64,000 nucleotides of DNA from an uncultured Bacteroidota bacterium (GTDB taxonomy: Bacteria; Bacteroidota; Bacteroidia; Bacteroidales; F082), in assembly GCA_913055825.1 (NCBI GenBank), contig CAJXKB010000005.1:1-64000 (forward strand), in the 5' to 3' direction. Both the position numbers and the translations under genes were made by a program. Positions 25,272 through 34,527 of this stretch are shown in pieces. The notes beneath the pieces were generated by a model, which was given only the letters and a program-made list of their open reading frames with translations, did not search any database and was not told where the DNA came from. How positions within the stretch are numbered: position 1 is the first letter of the stretch; each line of letters opens with the position of its first letter.

Positions 25272-26471
25272 TTATCTTAAAATCTTATAAAAATCATTAT
25301 TCTTAATACGCTGTATTGTCTTACCGTTTTCTTGTCCTATGATTCTTACTGCCCGAACAAAACGAGAGGGATAAGATGGTATAAAATTTGATTTTGTACT
25401 GTCCATGCTACTTAATCTCACTTTCCCCGATGAATGTATAAATTCACCATCGCCAATATACATTGCCACATGGGTTACTTTTTCAGGCAACGAATCAGTA
25501 GCTCTCCGTCCGAAAAATAGCAAATCCCCCGGTTTTAACTTCGTAAAATCAAAATCGGTTGTAATTTCTTTGCCGGATTTTGTCTGCTGTGAGGCATCAC
25601 GCTGTAAAATTATCCCATTCATAAAATAAATATTGGACGTGAAACCACTGCAATCAATGGCCTTTGATGAAAAGCCACCCCATAGATAAGGGATTCCGTT
25701 AAATTTCAAAGCGGTTTGAACCAGCCCTTTACCCGTTGGTTTTCGACCGATTAGTGTCTGAAAATTAATTACTTCATCTTTTCTCACAAAAGCTATCCGT
25801 CCATCGGGGTATTCCACCTTATAATATTGGTTTTTATTTCCTGTTACCGGAAGAATATCACCGATAACCAAGTCGGAAACCACCTGTGAATGGTTATCAG
25901 GTTTAGAATAAGAAAAACCATATTGCCTGTTAAAAACAATTTTTCTTTCGTTTTGCAATTTGTGAAGCCTGGCAGCGTTCAGCATAATAATATCAGCTTT
26001 GTTAATCCAGCCAAAATATTGATTGGGTGTTTGAATTAAATACCAGTCCCCTTTTTTCTTAAACACTTTAACCGGGGTTCCAAGTAATGCCTGAGTAAGC
26101 ATTTCCGAACTACGCGTTGTTTTTCGTCTGATACTTGAAACGGAATTATTTATAAGGGCAAAATGTGTAGATTTAGGATTGGATTCGGGCAAAAGGATGA
26201 CATAAAATTTGACGGAAGGAAATTTTGTTTTCAAACTCAACAACGCTGTATAAGCATTATTGTCCCCCACTTCACCAGCAACTGAGATTGCAGCATCATT
26301 CTTCTTTATCGAAACAGTCCACAATGCGATTCTGGTGTCGGGTGCATAAATTTGTTTCAGCGAATCAATGCTACCTGTGATCTCCGAAACCAATGACGAC
26401 TCATTGGTTTCGGAGCAGGAAACAAAAATTACAATCGCTATAAGAAAAATTACCAGATGTTTTATTCTCAT
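25272..26471 (-). CDS. NlpC/P60 lipoprotein with SH3 domains, gamma-D-Glu-diamino acid endopeptidase-like
   Basis: The 399-residue protein carries a lipoprotein signal (IFVSC, Cys19), two SH3-like domains (about residues 115-163 and 185-237), and a C-terminal NlpC/P60 domain. The catalytic Cys274 lies in AIDCSGF and the histidine His334 in KVTHVAMYIGDG, with His346 in EFIHSSGK as the third polar residue. This domain order matches B. subtilis YkfC and similar dipeptidyl-peptidase VI-type enzymes, which cut between D-Glu and the diamino acid of murein peptides, giving L-Ala-D-Glu and mDAP-containing products. It would act at the outer membrane or in the periplasm. It lies between lysA (45 bases) and the exported epimerase (5 bases). 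Confidence 0.92.
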   Translation of the reverse strand: MRIKHLVIFLIAIVIFVSCSETNESSLVSEITGSIDSLKQIYAPDTRIALWTVSIKKNDAAISVAGEVGDNNAYTALLSLKTKFPSVKFYVILLPESNPKSTHFALINNSVSSIRRKTTRSSEMLTQALLGTPVKVFKKKGDWYLIQTPNQYFGWINKADIIMLNAARLHKLQNERKIVFNRQYGFSYSKPDNHSQVVSDLVIGDILPVTGNKNQYYKVEYPDGRIAFVRKDEVINFQTLIGRKPTGKGLVQTALKFNGIPYLWGGFSSKAIDCSGFTSNIYFMNGIILQRDASQQTKSGKEITTDFDFTKLKPGDLLFFGRRATDSLPEKVTHVAMYIGDGEFIHSSGKVRLSSMDSTKSNFIPSYPSRFVRAVRIIGQENGKTIQRIKNNDFYKILR

Positions 26472-26516
26472 TTTTTATCTATTTCTTCTCATTTTAAAAA
26501 TCTAAAACACATTACC

Positions 26517-27728
26517 CTACATCCCAGCTGCCTGCGGAAATACCAGTTGCCCCTGTCCATCAGTAAGCTCATCCGAATAAACGGCATGCGGCTTGTCGCG
26601 CAATGTATATTGCGAAACCATGATTTCGCCATAAGCCCCTGTACTTCTGATAGCTACAAGGTCACCGCGTTTAGTGATAGGCAGCATCACATTATCATCA
26701 AAACTGTCCGACGATTCACAAACGGGGCCTACTACATCGTATTTATAATTCATAATTTGCGCTTCCGGTTTTGAGATATTCTGAATTTTATGTTGTGCGC
26801 CATAAAGTGCCGGACGTATCAAATCGGTCATCCCGGCATCTAATATCATAAATTCTTTATTCAATCCCTTTTTTATGTACAAGACCCTCGAAATTAAACT
26901 ACCCATTTGCCCTACTACCGAGCGTCCAAGCTCAAAATGTACCTTTTGTCCTTTTCGTAATTTAAGATGTTTATGAATCGTTTCAAAAAAATTGCCATAG
27001 TCGGGAATAAGTTCACTGTCAGGATTTTCATAATTAATACCGAGCCCTCCTCCCAGGTTAATATGCTCAAGGTTAATTCCGTATTTATGAGATAAGGTAC
27101 CCTGAATAGCATTTACTTTTTCACAAAGTTCGACATAAGGCCCCAGCTCCCTGATTTGTGAGCCAATATGAAAATGAAGCCCGATAAGTTTGACATGGGT
27201 TAAGATTTTAAACTGATGAATAACTTTGCCCAAAAACTGAAGTGGAATCCCAAATTTATTTTCGGGCAATCCTGTGGTCAGGTATTTATGCGTAACAGCA
27301 TCTATATCAGGATTCAGCCGTAATGACACAGCAACCACTTTTTTCTTTTTACGTCCCCACTCGTTTATTACATTAATTTCTTCAATTGATTCGCAATTAA
27401 AACTAAAAATAGAATGGTCAATCGAATAACAAATTTCATCATCACTTTTCCCCACACCGGCAAAAACAATTTTTTTAGGGTCAAACCCGATTTCAATGGC
27501 CCTCTTAACTTCATTTCCACTCACACAATCAACTCCGAAACCATAATCACGGATTATTTCAAGAATGCGATTATTGGCATTGGCCTTTATGGCATAGTGT
27601 ACCTGATAGTCGTATTTATCAGCAGAATCCCTCAGCCGGGTTAAACTTTCATGCAACAAATGGATGTCATAATAATAAAACGGTGTCTTCATACTCGTAA
27701 AATAACGATACAAATCTTTATTGTGCAA
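26517..27728 (-). CDS. lysA: Diaminopimelate decarboxylase
   Basis: The 403-residue protein is a PLP-dependent fold type III decarboxylase. It shows VHYAIKANANN (Schiff-base lysine at about residue 48), HFHIGSQI, GGGLGINY, the ELGRSVVG phosphate site, GPVCESSDSF and AYGEIMVSQY. The ELGR and CESSD forms are usual for Bacteroidota LysA. It converts meso-DAP to lysine in the cytoplasm. As the first gene of a minus-strand run ending in murein-peptide enzymes, it could also use mDAP recovered from murein, though simple lysine biosynthesis is sufficient to explain it. A divergent ACT-domain gene lies 128 bases away and shares the promoter region. Confidence 0.92.
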   Translation of the reverse strand: MHNKDLYRYFTSMKTPFYYYDIHLLHESLTRLRDSADKYDYQVHYAIKANANNRILEIIRDYGFGVDCVSGNEVKRAIEIGFDPKKIVFAGVGKSDDEICYSIDHSIFSFNCESIEEINVINEWGRKKKKVVAVSLRLNPDIDAVTHKYLTTGLPENKFGIPLQFLGKVIHQFKILTHVKLIGLHFHIGSQIRELGPYVELCEKVNAIQGTLSHKYGINLEHINLGGGLGINYENPDSELIPDYGNFFETIHKHLKLRKGQKVHFELGRSVVGQMGSLISRVLYIKKGLNKEFMILDAGMTDLIRPALYGAQHKIQNISKPEAQIMNYKYDVVGPVCESSDSFDDNVMLPITKRGDLVAIRSTGAYGEIMVSQYTLRDKPHAVYSDELTDGQGQLVFPQAAGM

Positions 27729-27856
27729 TGGTCAAATCTTTTAATTATTCATAATTTTTTAAACTAACGAGTCCAAAAATAATTTTCTTTTCATCTTTCT
27801 CAAATTTTTTAAACTATTTTTACTAATTTTACACAAAATGTTAAAATTATAACGAA

Positions 27857-28513
27857 ATGAGGACAATTGGAGAAGTCGTAAAAGACCTAATTCGTAAAAC
27901 TCCTTTCATGGAGGAAGCTTTGGATGAAGGATTAATCAATGTTTCATCGTTGGCCAGGAAGCTTAAACCACAGATTGAAAATGAATTGCACAAGACTATT
28001 CAAATAGGTGCAATTGTTATGGCAATAAAGCGTTATGATCCCGGGTATAACTATAACCTAAATTTTGGGTTAAAACAATTTGTAAAAAGCCTTGGAGATT
28101 TTATTGTTCAATCGGGGTTAATGCACTACACTTTTGAAAACTCTAATACACTTGCTCTGCGACAGCGCGAACTCATCAACCAAATTGTAAACGACCAGAT
28201 TTATTACTCGGTATCGCGGGGGATTTTTGAAACCACCGTTGTGGTAAGTAAATCTACAACAAAACTTGTGGAAGAAATATTTGCAAAAGAGAAGTTAATT
28301 TTTCAAAAATACGGACTATCCTCTATTACGCTTCGTTTACCGAAACATGGAGATGAAACTACCGGATTTTTTTATTACATCTTAAAAAGCCTGGCTCTCG
28401 AGCGCATCAATATCGAGGAACTGATTTCAACAACCAATGAATTTACTGTTTTAGTTGGTGAGAAAGATATTGACCGGGCTTTTTCCATATTAATGCGTTT
28501 AAAAAAATCCTAA
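27857..28513 (+). CDS. ACT-domain-like protein (conserved Bacteroidota family, function unknown)
   Basis: The 218-residue protein starts MRTIGEVVKDLIRKTPFMEEAL, followed by a helix-turn-helix-like stretch (INVSSLARKLKPQIENEL). Its C-terminal half resembles tandem ACT domains, with the last at about residues 168-218 (GFFYYILKSLALERINIEEL ... FTVLVG). Relatives in Bacteroidota are sometimes labelled as aspartate kinase, but no kinase domain is present. It is divergent from lysA over a 128-base spacer, so a role in sensing lysine or another amino acid and controlling lysA is a reasonable guess, not shown by the sequence. Its end overlaps the convergent AnmK gene by 4 bases. Confidence 0.7.
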   Translation: MRTIGEVVKDLIRKTPFMEEALDEGLINVSSLARKLKPQIENELHKTIQIGAIVMAIKRYDPGYNYNLNFGLKQFVKSLGDFIVQSGLMHYTFENSNTLALRQRELINQIVNDQIYYSVSRGIFETTVVVSKSTTKLVEEIFAKEKLIFQKYGLSSITLRLPKHGDETTGFFYYILKSLALERINIEELISTTNEFTVLVGEKDIDRAFSILMRLKKS

Positions 28514-29568
28514 GGATAAAAAATAATTCCCGCAGAAGTATTATGCCTTGCCCCTGTTGCCGAAGCAAGACAATTGGTACGTCCAAGATGCCTCAATACA
28601 CCCATGAATGCAAAAATGAGGGCTTCTTTAAAATCAACAAGTTGTGCTTTGGGAATAAACAATTCAAAGCCCCCTTCTTTGCGAATCATTTCCATTAAAA
28701 ACTTGTTGTGTGCACCGCCACCGGTGGCTAAAATTTTTCCAGACGAATGCCCTTTTCCAGTTTGGGCAATTTGAAAAGCAATGTGTTTCACCACCGTGAA
28801 CATTTTATCTTCCACTGATGCTTCAAAATTATCCACAAGCGGGATAAATTCTGTTTGTACTGTTTCGTTGTTCAACGATTTGGGGAAACCTGACCGATAA
28901 AACCAGTGAGCATTCAATAAATCAAATAGAGCAGGAATGAACTGACCTTTCCGGGCTATTTCGCCACCTTTATCAAAAGGCTTGCCCAGCTGCAGACTCA
29001 GATAATTCAGAAGCTGGTTGGCCGGACAAACATCCAGCGCCACACGGTTCCCATTTTCTGCAAAAGAAATATTTGCAATACCACCAATGTTCAAACAAAA
29101 ATCATACCTACCGAAAAGCATTTCGTCACCGATAGGTACCAATGGGGCGCCCTGCCCTCCCAGTAAAATATCTTTATTACGAAAATCGCTAATGGTTTCT
29201 ATACCGGTTTTAATGGCAACAGCCCTGCCGGAACCTAATTGAAAACTAAAACCACGGGCTGGTTGGTGAAAAAGTGTATGGCCGTGAATGGCTATCAAAT
29301 CAGGCTTTATTTGATGCTGTTTTAGGAACTTATTGATTAGATCGCCAAGATAATTACCAAATTCCACATCCATTTCCAGCAGTTCGGCGCCTCCGGCGTG
29401 GAGGCTATTTTTCAAAAATTGCTTCCACTCATTAGGGTAAGAAAAAGTTTCGGCAAAAACAATCCGATATTGCCATGATTGCCCGTCTTCAAAAAAACGG
29501 CAAAAAGCCAGATCAACACCATCCAACGAGCTACCCGACATTAATCCCAGAGCTGTGTATTCATTCAT
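28510..29568 (-). CDS. anmK: Anhydro-N-acetylmuramic acid kinase
   Basis: The 352-residue protein begins NEYTALGLMSGSSLDGVDLA, the phosphate-binding opening of AnmK, and contains AIHGHTLFHQP, ISDFRNKDILLGGQGAPLVPIGD and the ATP-site GGIANIS and ATGGGAHNKFL segments. It hydrolyses the 1,6-anhydro bond and phosphorylates anhydro-MurNAc from murein recycling, giving MurNAc-6-phosphate. I chose the ATG at 29568; an in-frame start at 29685 would overlap the end of uvrD by over 100 bases. It lies 16 bases after the UvrD stop and follows it in the same direction. AnmK here fits the murein-directed content of the 12-30 kb region. Confidence 0.93.
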   Translation of the reverse strand: MNEYTALGLMSGSSLDGVDLAFCRFFEDGQSWQYRIVFAETFSYPNEWKQFLKNSLHAGGAELLEMDVEFGNYLGDLINKFLKQHQIKPDLIAIHGHTLFHQPARGFSFQLGSGRAVAIKTGIETISDFRNKDILLGGQGAPLVPIGDEMLFGRYDFCLNIGGIANISFAENGNRVALDVCPANQLLNYLSLQLGKPFDKGGEIARKGQFIPALFDLLNAHWFYRSGFPKSLNNETVQTEFIPLVDNFEASVEDKMFTVVKHIAFQIAQTGKGHSSGKILATGGGAHNKFLMEMIRKEGGFELFIPKAQLVDFKEALIFAFMGVLRHLGRTNCLASATGARHNTSAGIIFYP

Positions 29569-29584
29569 ATGCATCAATTTTTTA

Positions 29585-31864
29585 TTAATAGGAAATAATC
29601 TTAAGCTTAGCAAAACGCAGCAGAAGACTTTTGTTACCCACGCCGTTAAAATGTACAGTAGCCTTTTTATTTGGGCCTGCCCCATCGACGGATATCACTT
29701 TCCCCTTTCCAAATTTAGGATGTTCTACCTGCATACCGGCCATCAGCGAAGTAGTATCGTCCGCATGAAAATCAGTAGTTGCAGCAGCTTCCCGAACCGA
29801 TTTCAGGTTTCTTTTTTGAAGTTGGGTGCTTTCCGGGGCTTTCTTTTCAACACGTCCATAACTGCGGTTACCCATTCCCTGGCTACGATGAGGGATATCG
29901 AGCAACGATTCGTCAATTTCATCCAAAAAACGGCTCGGCTCGGTAATTGTAAACTGTCCCCAGCGATAACGGCTTTCTGCATAGGACAAAGTAGCCTTGG
30001 TCATGGCACGGGTTAAAGCCACATAAAACAAACGACGCTCCTCTTCTAACTCGGTACGTGTGCTGATACTCTGAACAGAAGGAAAAAGATTTTCTTCCAA
30101 CCCAACAATATAAACATATGGAAATTCAAGGCCTTTGGCAGCATGGATGGTCATAAGCGAAACCTTATCATTGTTTTCCTCATCATCCTTGTCAGCATCT
30201 GTAAGCAAAGCCACCTCCTGCATAAATTCTTCCAGGCTGCCCTGGAATTCCATGTCGCCTTCGTTTGCTTCGGCACCTCTTTCGCTGAATTCCTTAACTC
30301 CGTTAAGTAATTCTTCCATATTTTCAACCCGGCTAATGCCCTCAGGCGTATCTTCCTCTCGAAACATACGCATCAGACCCGATGAATTCGCAATCAGCGT
30401 AGCAACTTCATAAGCCTCTTTTTTACGCATCTCCGCACTGAAGCTTTTGATCATCGTGGCAAAATTAGCCAGTTTGTTTAGCGTGCCTGTATTCACTTTG
30501 AGTTGATATTTTACCGGCTGATTAATCACTTCCCACATGCTTACCTGGTGATCGTCGGCAGCCACAATAATTTTCTCCATCGTAGTTTTACCAATTCCGC
30601 GTTGTGGGGTATTGATAGCGCGCTGAAGGGCATCTTCATCGTTATGATTGATTACAATCCGAAAATAGGCCAACAGGTCTTTGATTTCTTTACGACTGTA
30701 AAACGATTGCCCGCCGTAAATCCGGTAGGGAATATTCAGCTTCCGCAAGGCTTCCTCCATCGCCCTTGACTGGGCATTGGTACGGTATAAAATCGCAAAA
30801 TCGCTGTTTGGCCGTTGTTCGTTCATTTTGGCGGCAAAAATAGCATCGGCAACCAGCTTGCCTTCTTCATTATCGCTGGTGGCACGTATAAATCCTATTT
30901 TTTCGCCTTCGGAGTTTTCTGTCCAGACGGTCTTTTTGATTTGCTCTTTATTAAAGGTAATCAGTTTGTTTGCCGCTGCCACAATATTTTTGGTAGAACG
31001 GTAATTTTGTTCCAGTTTAAACAGCTTATAATCAGGATAATCATTTCTAAAATTTAGGATATTCTGAATATTTGCCCCACGGAAAGCGTAAATACTTTGG
31101 GCATCATCGCCAACCACACAGATATTTTCGGTGTTGGCGGCCAGTTTTTTTACAATTGAATATTGAGCCTCGTTGGTGTCCTGATACTCATCCACCAGGA
31201 TGTAGCGAAATTTTTGCTGGTATTTGTAAAGGACATCTGCAAAATCCCTGAAAAGCACATACGTATTAAATAGCAAATCGTCAAAGTCCATGGAATCGGA
31301 CCGTTTTAAACGCGCATTATAATTTTTATAGATCTCTTTAATAAGAGGCTTTCCCGAACTTTCATCGGCAGATATAATATCAGGATTATCGGCATATTCA
31401 GCAGGACTCATCAAATGCGATTTTGCCATGGAAATGCGTGCCCGTACGTAATTTGGGGCATACTGTTTGGGATCGAGCTGCATCTCACCTATTATATTAC
31501 GAATCAACCGTTTGGTGTCATCGCTATCATAAATAGTAAAATTAGAAGGGTATCCCAAAAAGTGACCTTCAATGCGTAATATTTTTGCAAAAACCGAGTG
31601 GAAAGTACCCATCCACACATTGCGGGCTTCGCCGTCGCCAATGAGGTTGATAACACGCTCTTTCATTTCACGGGCTGCCTTATTGGTAAAAGTCAGCGAA
31701 AGCACATGAAACGGATCAACTCCCTTACTTAAAAGATAAGCTATGCGATAGGTAAGCACACGGGTTTTTCCTGATCCTGCACCTGCAATTACCATAGTGG
31801 GGCCTTCGGTTTTCACCACGGCCTCATATTGTTCTTTATTTAATTCCTTTAAAAAATCTTTCAC
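29585..31864 (-). CDS. ATP-dependent DNA helicase, UvrD/PcrA
   Basis: The 759-residue protein is a superfamily 1A helicase. It shows Walker A AGAGSGKT (about residues 26-33), DEYQD (motif II), the GDDAQSIYAFRGA segment (motif III), LMTIHAAKGLEF (motif V) and LFYVALTRAM (motif VI). The last ~65 residues form the small PcrA/UvrD C-terminal domain (GMQVEHPKFGKGKVISV). It unwinds DNA in repair and replication. The start at 31864 is the first ATG of the conserved KDFLKELNKEQYEAV opening. It is followed by anmK with 16 bases between, so the two are probably on one transcript, without an obvious functional link. Confidence 0.95.
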   Translation of the reverse strand: MKDFLKELNKEQYEAVVKTEGPTMVIAGAGSGKTRVLTYRIAYLLSKGVDPFHVLSLTFTNKAAREMKERVINLIGDGEARNVWMGTFHSVFAKILRIEGHFLGYPSNFTIYDSDDTKRLIRNIIGEMQLDPKQYAPNYVRARISMAKSHLMSPAEYADNPDIISADESSGKPLIKEIYKNYNARLKRSDSMDFDDLLFNTYVLFRDFADVLYKYQQKFRYILVDEYQDTNEAQYSIVKKLAANTENICVVGDDAQSIYAFRGANIQNILNFRNDYPDYKLFKLEQNYRSTKNIVAAANKLITFNKEQIKKTVWTENSEGEKIGFIRATSDNEEGKLVADAIFAAKMNEQRPNSDFAILYRTNAQSRAMEEALRKLNIPYRIYGGQSFYSRKEIKDLLAYFRIVINHNDEDALQRAINTPQRGIGKTTMEKIIVAADDHQVSMWEVINQPVKYQLKVNTGTLNKLANFATMIKSFSAEMRKKEAYEVATLIANSSGLMRMFREEDTPEGISRVENMEELLNGVKEFSERGAEANEGDMEFQGSLEEFMQEVALLTDADKDDEENNDKVSLMTIHAAKGLEFPYVYIVGLEENLFPSVQSISTRTELEEERRLFYVALTRAMTKATLSYAESRYRWGQFTITEPSRFLDEIDESLLDIPHRSQGMGNRSYGRVEKKAPESTQLQKRNLKSVREAAATTDFHADDTTSLMAGMQVEHPKFGKGKVISVDGAGPNKKATVHFNGVGNKSLLLRFAKLKIISY

Positions 31865-32143
31865 GGTTTTATCTCATTTTACCCAAGGCAAAATTAATTT
31901 TTATTGCCATGTAACCCTTTCTCAGCTCCATCGGTTTATTAACAAAATATACCTGAAGTTTAAAAAGGAATGTATTTGTAATAGACAACAATCTGACGGT
32001 AACAAGTCACCGACGGGATTAATAACCCTTATATCCGCAAGAGTCTGTCTGCTGCAAGCTCAAATAGTGAAAATAAGTAAGTGAAAACGGTCAACGCTAT
32101 TCAGGCATCTACAACCATTCACTATTCACCATTTCACCATCTC
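31865..32143. other. Spacer with short imperfect TTCACC-type repeats
   Basis: No gene, RNA or terminator is evident in these 279 bases. The last 40 bases hold an imperfect 7-8 bp repeat (ATTCACT-ATTCACC-ATTTCACC). It contains the promoter region of uvrD on the minus strand, but I see no clear -7 element. Confidence 0.6.
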
Positions 32144-32791
32144 TCAAATCACGTACTCATAAATTGCCAGATAATGGCAGATACTTCCACCTAAAACGAA
32201 AAGATGAAAAATACTATGATGATAAGGTAATTTAGTTTGCATATAAAGCACAGCTCCGGCAATATAGCTGGCACCCCCTGCAATCAGCCAATACAATCCC
32301 GGCAAAGGAAGTTGTTGAATGAGCGGTTTGATAGCCACCAGCACAATACTACCCATAACCACATAAGCAATGGTTGAAACCAAATCGAAACGTCCGGTAT
32401 AAAATATCTTGAAGATTATCCCCCCGATAGCGGCAGCCCAAATCACGCCAAAAAGGCTCCAGCCCCAAGGGCCCCGCAAAGTAACAAGTACAAAAGGGGT
32501 ATAAGTTCCGGCAATGAGCAAATAAATGGAAGCGTGGTCAAAAACATTAAGCCGATGTCGCCTTTGAGGATCTTTTGCAGCATGGTACAGCGTGGAAGCG
32601 AGATAAAGCGTAATCATGGATGCACCATAAATACTAACACTCACAATTTGCCATGCATCACCATGCAGTGAGGCTTTAATGATTAAAAAAACCGTTGCAG
32701 GGATTGCCAACAAAAAGCCAATGCCATGCGTAATAATATTTAACTTTTCTTCCAGCGGAGAATAAACCCGGGTTTTAGTGTAAGCTTTCAT
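32144..32791 (-). CDS. TrhA/hemolysin III (PAQR-like) membrane protein
   Basis: The 215-residue protein has seven likely transmembrane segments and the family motifs HGIGFLLAIPATV, STLYHAAKDPQRRH and DHASIYLLIAGTYTPF, with a histidine pair HHSIFH near the C-terminus. The conserved His/Asp residues form the metal site typical of the PAQR superfamily. Despite the hemolysin III name, bacterial members are now linked to membrane lipid or fluidity homeostasis. It lies downstream of, and in the same direction as, the pseudouridine synthase with 44 bases between. Confidence 0.9.
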   Translation of the reverse strand: MKAYTKTRVYSPLEEKLNIITHGIGFLLAIPATVFLIIKASLHGDAWQIVSVSIYGASMITLYLASTLYHAAKDPQRRHRLNVFDHASIYLLIAGTYTPFVLVTLRGPWGWSLFGVIWAAAIGGIIFKIFYTGRFDLVSTIAYVVMGSIVLVAIKPLIQQLPLPGLYWLIAGGASYIAGAVLYMQTKLPYHHSIFHLFVLGGSICHYLAIYEYVI

Positions 32792-32835
32792 AAACAGTTT
32801 TCAACTTGTTGTATTTTCAATACGAAATCAGCTTT

Positions 32836-33546
32836 CTACTTCATAATTTTCTCAAAATAATCCCACAGCACATCATTTGGAGGAGGGGCAACAATAGTAA
32901 TCGGCTCTTTTTTCACCGGGTGCATAAAGCTCACCTTGCAAGCATGGAGGCTAATGGAAGCATCCGGATTACTTCGCGAAAAGCCATATTTTAAATCGCC
33001 TTTTATCGGGCAGCCAATAGCTGCCAATTGCGCCCTTATTTGATGATGACGGCCGGTTTTAAGGTCAACTTCCAATAAATGATAATCCCTGCTCGACGCC
33101 AACAGCCTATAATTGAGGACTGCTTTTTTGCTATTATCGCGAGGCTGTTTATATACAAACGATTTGTTTTTCTTTTCGTTACGCACCAAATAATGGATTA
33201 ATTCGCCCTCAGGCGATACCGGCAGATTTTTTACCAGTGCCCAATAGGTTTTCTTCATTTCCCGTTTCTTCACCAGCTCATTCATACGGCTGAGCGCCTT
33301 GCCGGTTTTAGCAAATACCACCACCCCACTCACCGGCCGGTCCAACCGGTGAATTACACCGAGAAAAACATTTCCCGGTTTCTGATATTTCTCTTTTAAA
33401 TAGTGTTTCAGGCTTTCACTCATAGGTTCGTCGCCGGTTTTGTCGCCCTGCACAATCTCCGATGGCAGCTTATTGACTGCAATAAAATGATTATCTTCAT
33501 ACAAAATTCTACGGGAAACGGGAAGTAGCAAAGTGTGATATTTCAT
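32836..33546 (-). CDS. RluA-family pseudouridine synthase
   Basis: The 236-residue protein carries the RluA catalytic segment HRLDRPVSGVVVFAKT (catalytic Asp at about residue 69), followed by KTYWALV, KAVLNYRLL and LETGRxHQIRAQLAAIG-like LKTGRHHQIRAQLAAIG. It isomerises uridine to pseudouridine in rRNA or tRNA. There is no N-terminal S4 RNA-binding domain, which suits short RluA/TruC-type members. The target position cannot be told. It sits between panB (35 bases) and the TrhA gene, all on the minus strand. Confidence 0.92.
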   Translation of the reverse strand: MKYHTLLLPVSRRILYEDNHFIAVNKLPSEIVQGDKTGDEPMSESLKHYLKEKYQKPGNVFLGVIHRLDRPVSGVVVFAKTGKALSRMNELVKKREMKKTYWALVKNLPVSPEGELIHYLVRNEKKNKSFVYKQPRDNSKKAVLNYRLLASSRDYHLLEVDLKTGRHHQIRAQLAAIGCPIKGDLKYGFSRSNPDASISLHACKVSFMHPVKKEPITIVAPPPNDVLWDYFEKIMK

Positions 33547-33581
33547 AAATTAAACTAGAATGACAAAAGCCAAAAAACAAA

Positions 33582-34406
33582 TTAATATTGTTCTTTATCA
33601 GAGGGGAATTCCACTGATTTCACATCGTGGATGTATGATAAAAAAGCATTGATAATTTCATCGTGTAAATTATGATAACGGCGCAAAAAACGTGGAGAGA
33701 ACTCCTGGTTAATGCCAAGCATATCGTGTAACACAAGTACTTGCCCATCTACATTGTGGCCGGCACCAATACCAATAGTCGGTATTTTTACCGATTGTGT
33801 AACTTCGGCAGCCAGTTTAGCCGGAATTTTTTCCAATACAATGCCAAAACAACCGGCCTCTTCAAGAAATTTAGCATCGTCGCGCAATTTATCCGCCTCT
33901 TTTTTATCTTTGGCGCGTACCACATAAGTTCCGAACTTATTGATAGACTGGGGGGTAAGCCCAAGATGCCCCAAAACGGGAATGCCTGCACTTAAAATTC
34001 TATCGATACTTTCGGCAATTTCTTTACCTCCTTCTAATTTAACAGCATTTGCACCCGATTCTTTCATAATCCGTATAGCCGAATGCAGTGCCTCTTTTGA
34101 ATTTCCCTGATACGACCCAAAGGGCAAATCGACCACAACCAGAGCTCTTTTTACTGCCCGCATAACAGAAGAAGCATGGTAAATCATCTGGTCAAGAGTA
34201 ATAGGAAGCGTGGTAACATTCCCTGCCATCACGTTGGAAGCCGAATCACCTACTAATATAACATCAATTCCTGCTTCGTCCAACAAACGCGCCATAGAAT
34301 AGTCGTATCCGGTAAGCATAGCAATTTTTTCGCCCTTAAGCTTCATCTCCTGAAGTACATGAGTAGTTATTTTAGGGAAATCCCTTGATGTATTCATATT
34401 GGTCAT
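33582..34406 (-). CDS. panB: 3-methyl-2-oxobutanoate hydroxymethyltransferase
   Basis: The 274-residue protein is a TIM-barrel PanB. It shows [28 protein letters not shown] (magnesium-binding Asp), [15 protein letters not shown] and [10 protein letters not shown]. It transfers a hydroxymethyl group from methylene-tetrahydrofolate to 2-oxoisovalerate, the first committed step to pantothenate and coenzyme A. The N-terminus has two candidate starts, at 34406 and 34397 (MTNMNTS), both ahead of the conserved region. Its length is near the family norm of about 265-275. No other pan gene is present in the window. Confidence 0.96.
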   Translation of the reverse strand: MTNMNTSRDFPKITTHVLQEMKLKGEKIAMLTGYDYSMARLLDEAGIDVILVGDSASNVMAGNVTTLPITLDQMIYHASSVMRAVKRALVVVDLPFGSYQGNSKEALHSAIRIMKESGANAVKLEGGKEIAESIDRILSAGIPVLGHLGLTPQSINKFGTYVVRAKDKKEADKLRDDAKFLEEAGCFGIVLEKIPAKLAAEVTQSVKIPTIGIGAGHNVDGQVLVLHDMLGINQEFSPRFLRRYHNLHDEIINAFLSYIHDVKSVEFPSDKEQY

Positions 34407-34470
34407 GATTAAATTTTTTTACAAATGTAATAAATTACACAAGCGCAAATATTTCTTTCATTAGTAAAAC

Positions 34471-34505
34471 AAAAAAAAGCCGTTGCCCCAATAACAACGA
34501 CTTTT
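34471..34505 (-). terminator. Intrinsic terminator after nifJ
   Basis: On the minus strand AAGTCGTTG pairs with CAACGGCTT (one G-T pair) across TTATTGGGG, followed by a run of Ts. It lies just beyond the nifJ stop at 34528. Confidence 0.8.
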
Positions 34506-34527
34506 AATCAGTTAACCTTAAGCGGTT

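Noticed and set aside
26517-27728. Altered LysA motifs (ELGR, CESSD instead of EPGR, CESGD) as a sign of a new decarboxylase
   Set aside because: These forms are usual for Bacteroidota DAP decarboxylases, so they do not indicate a new activity.
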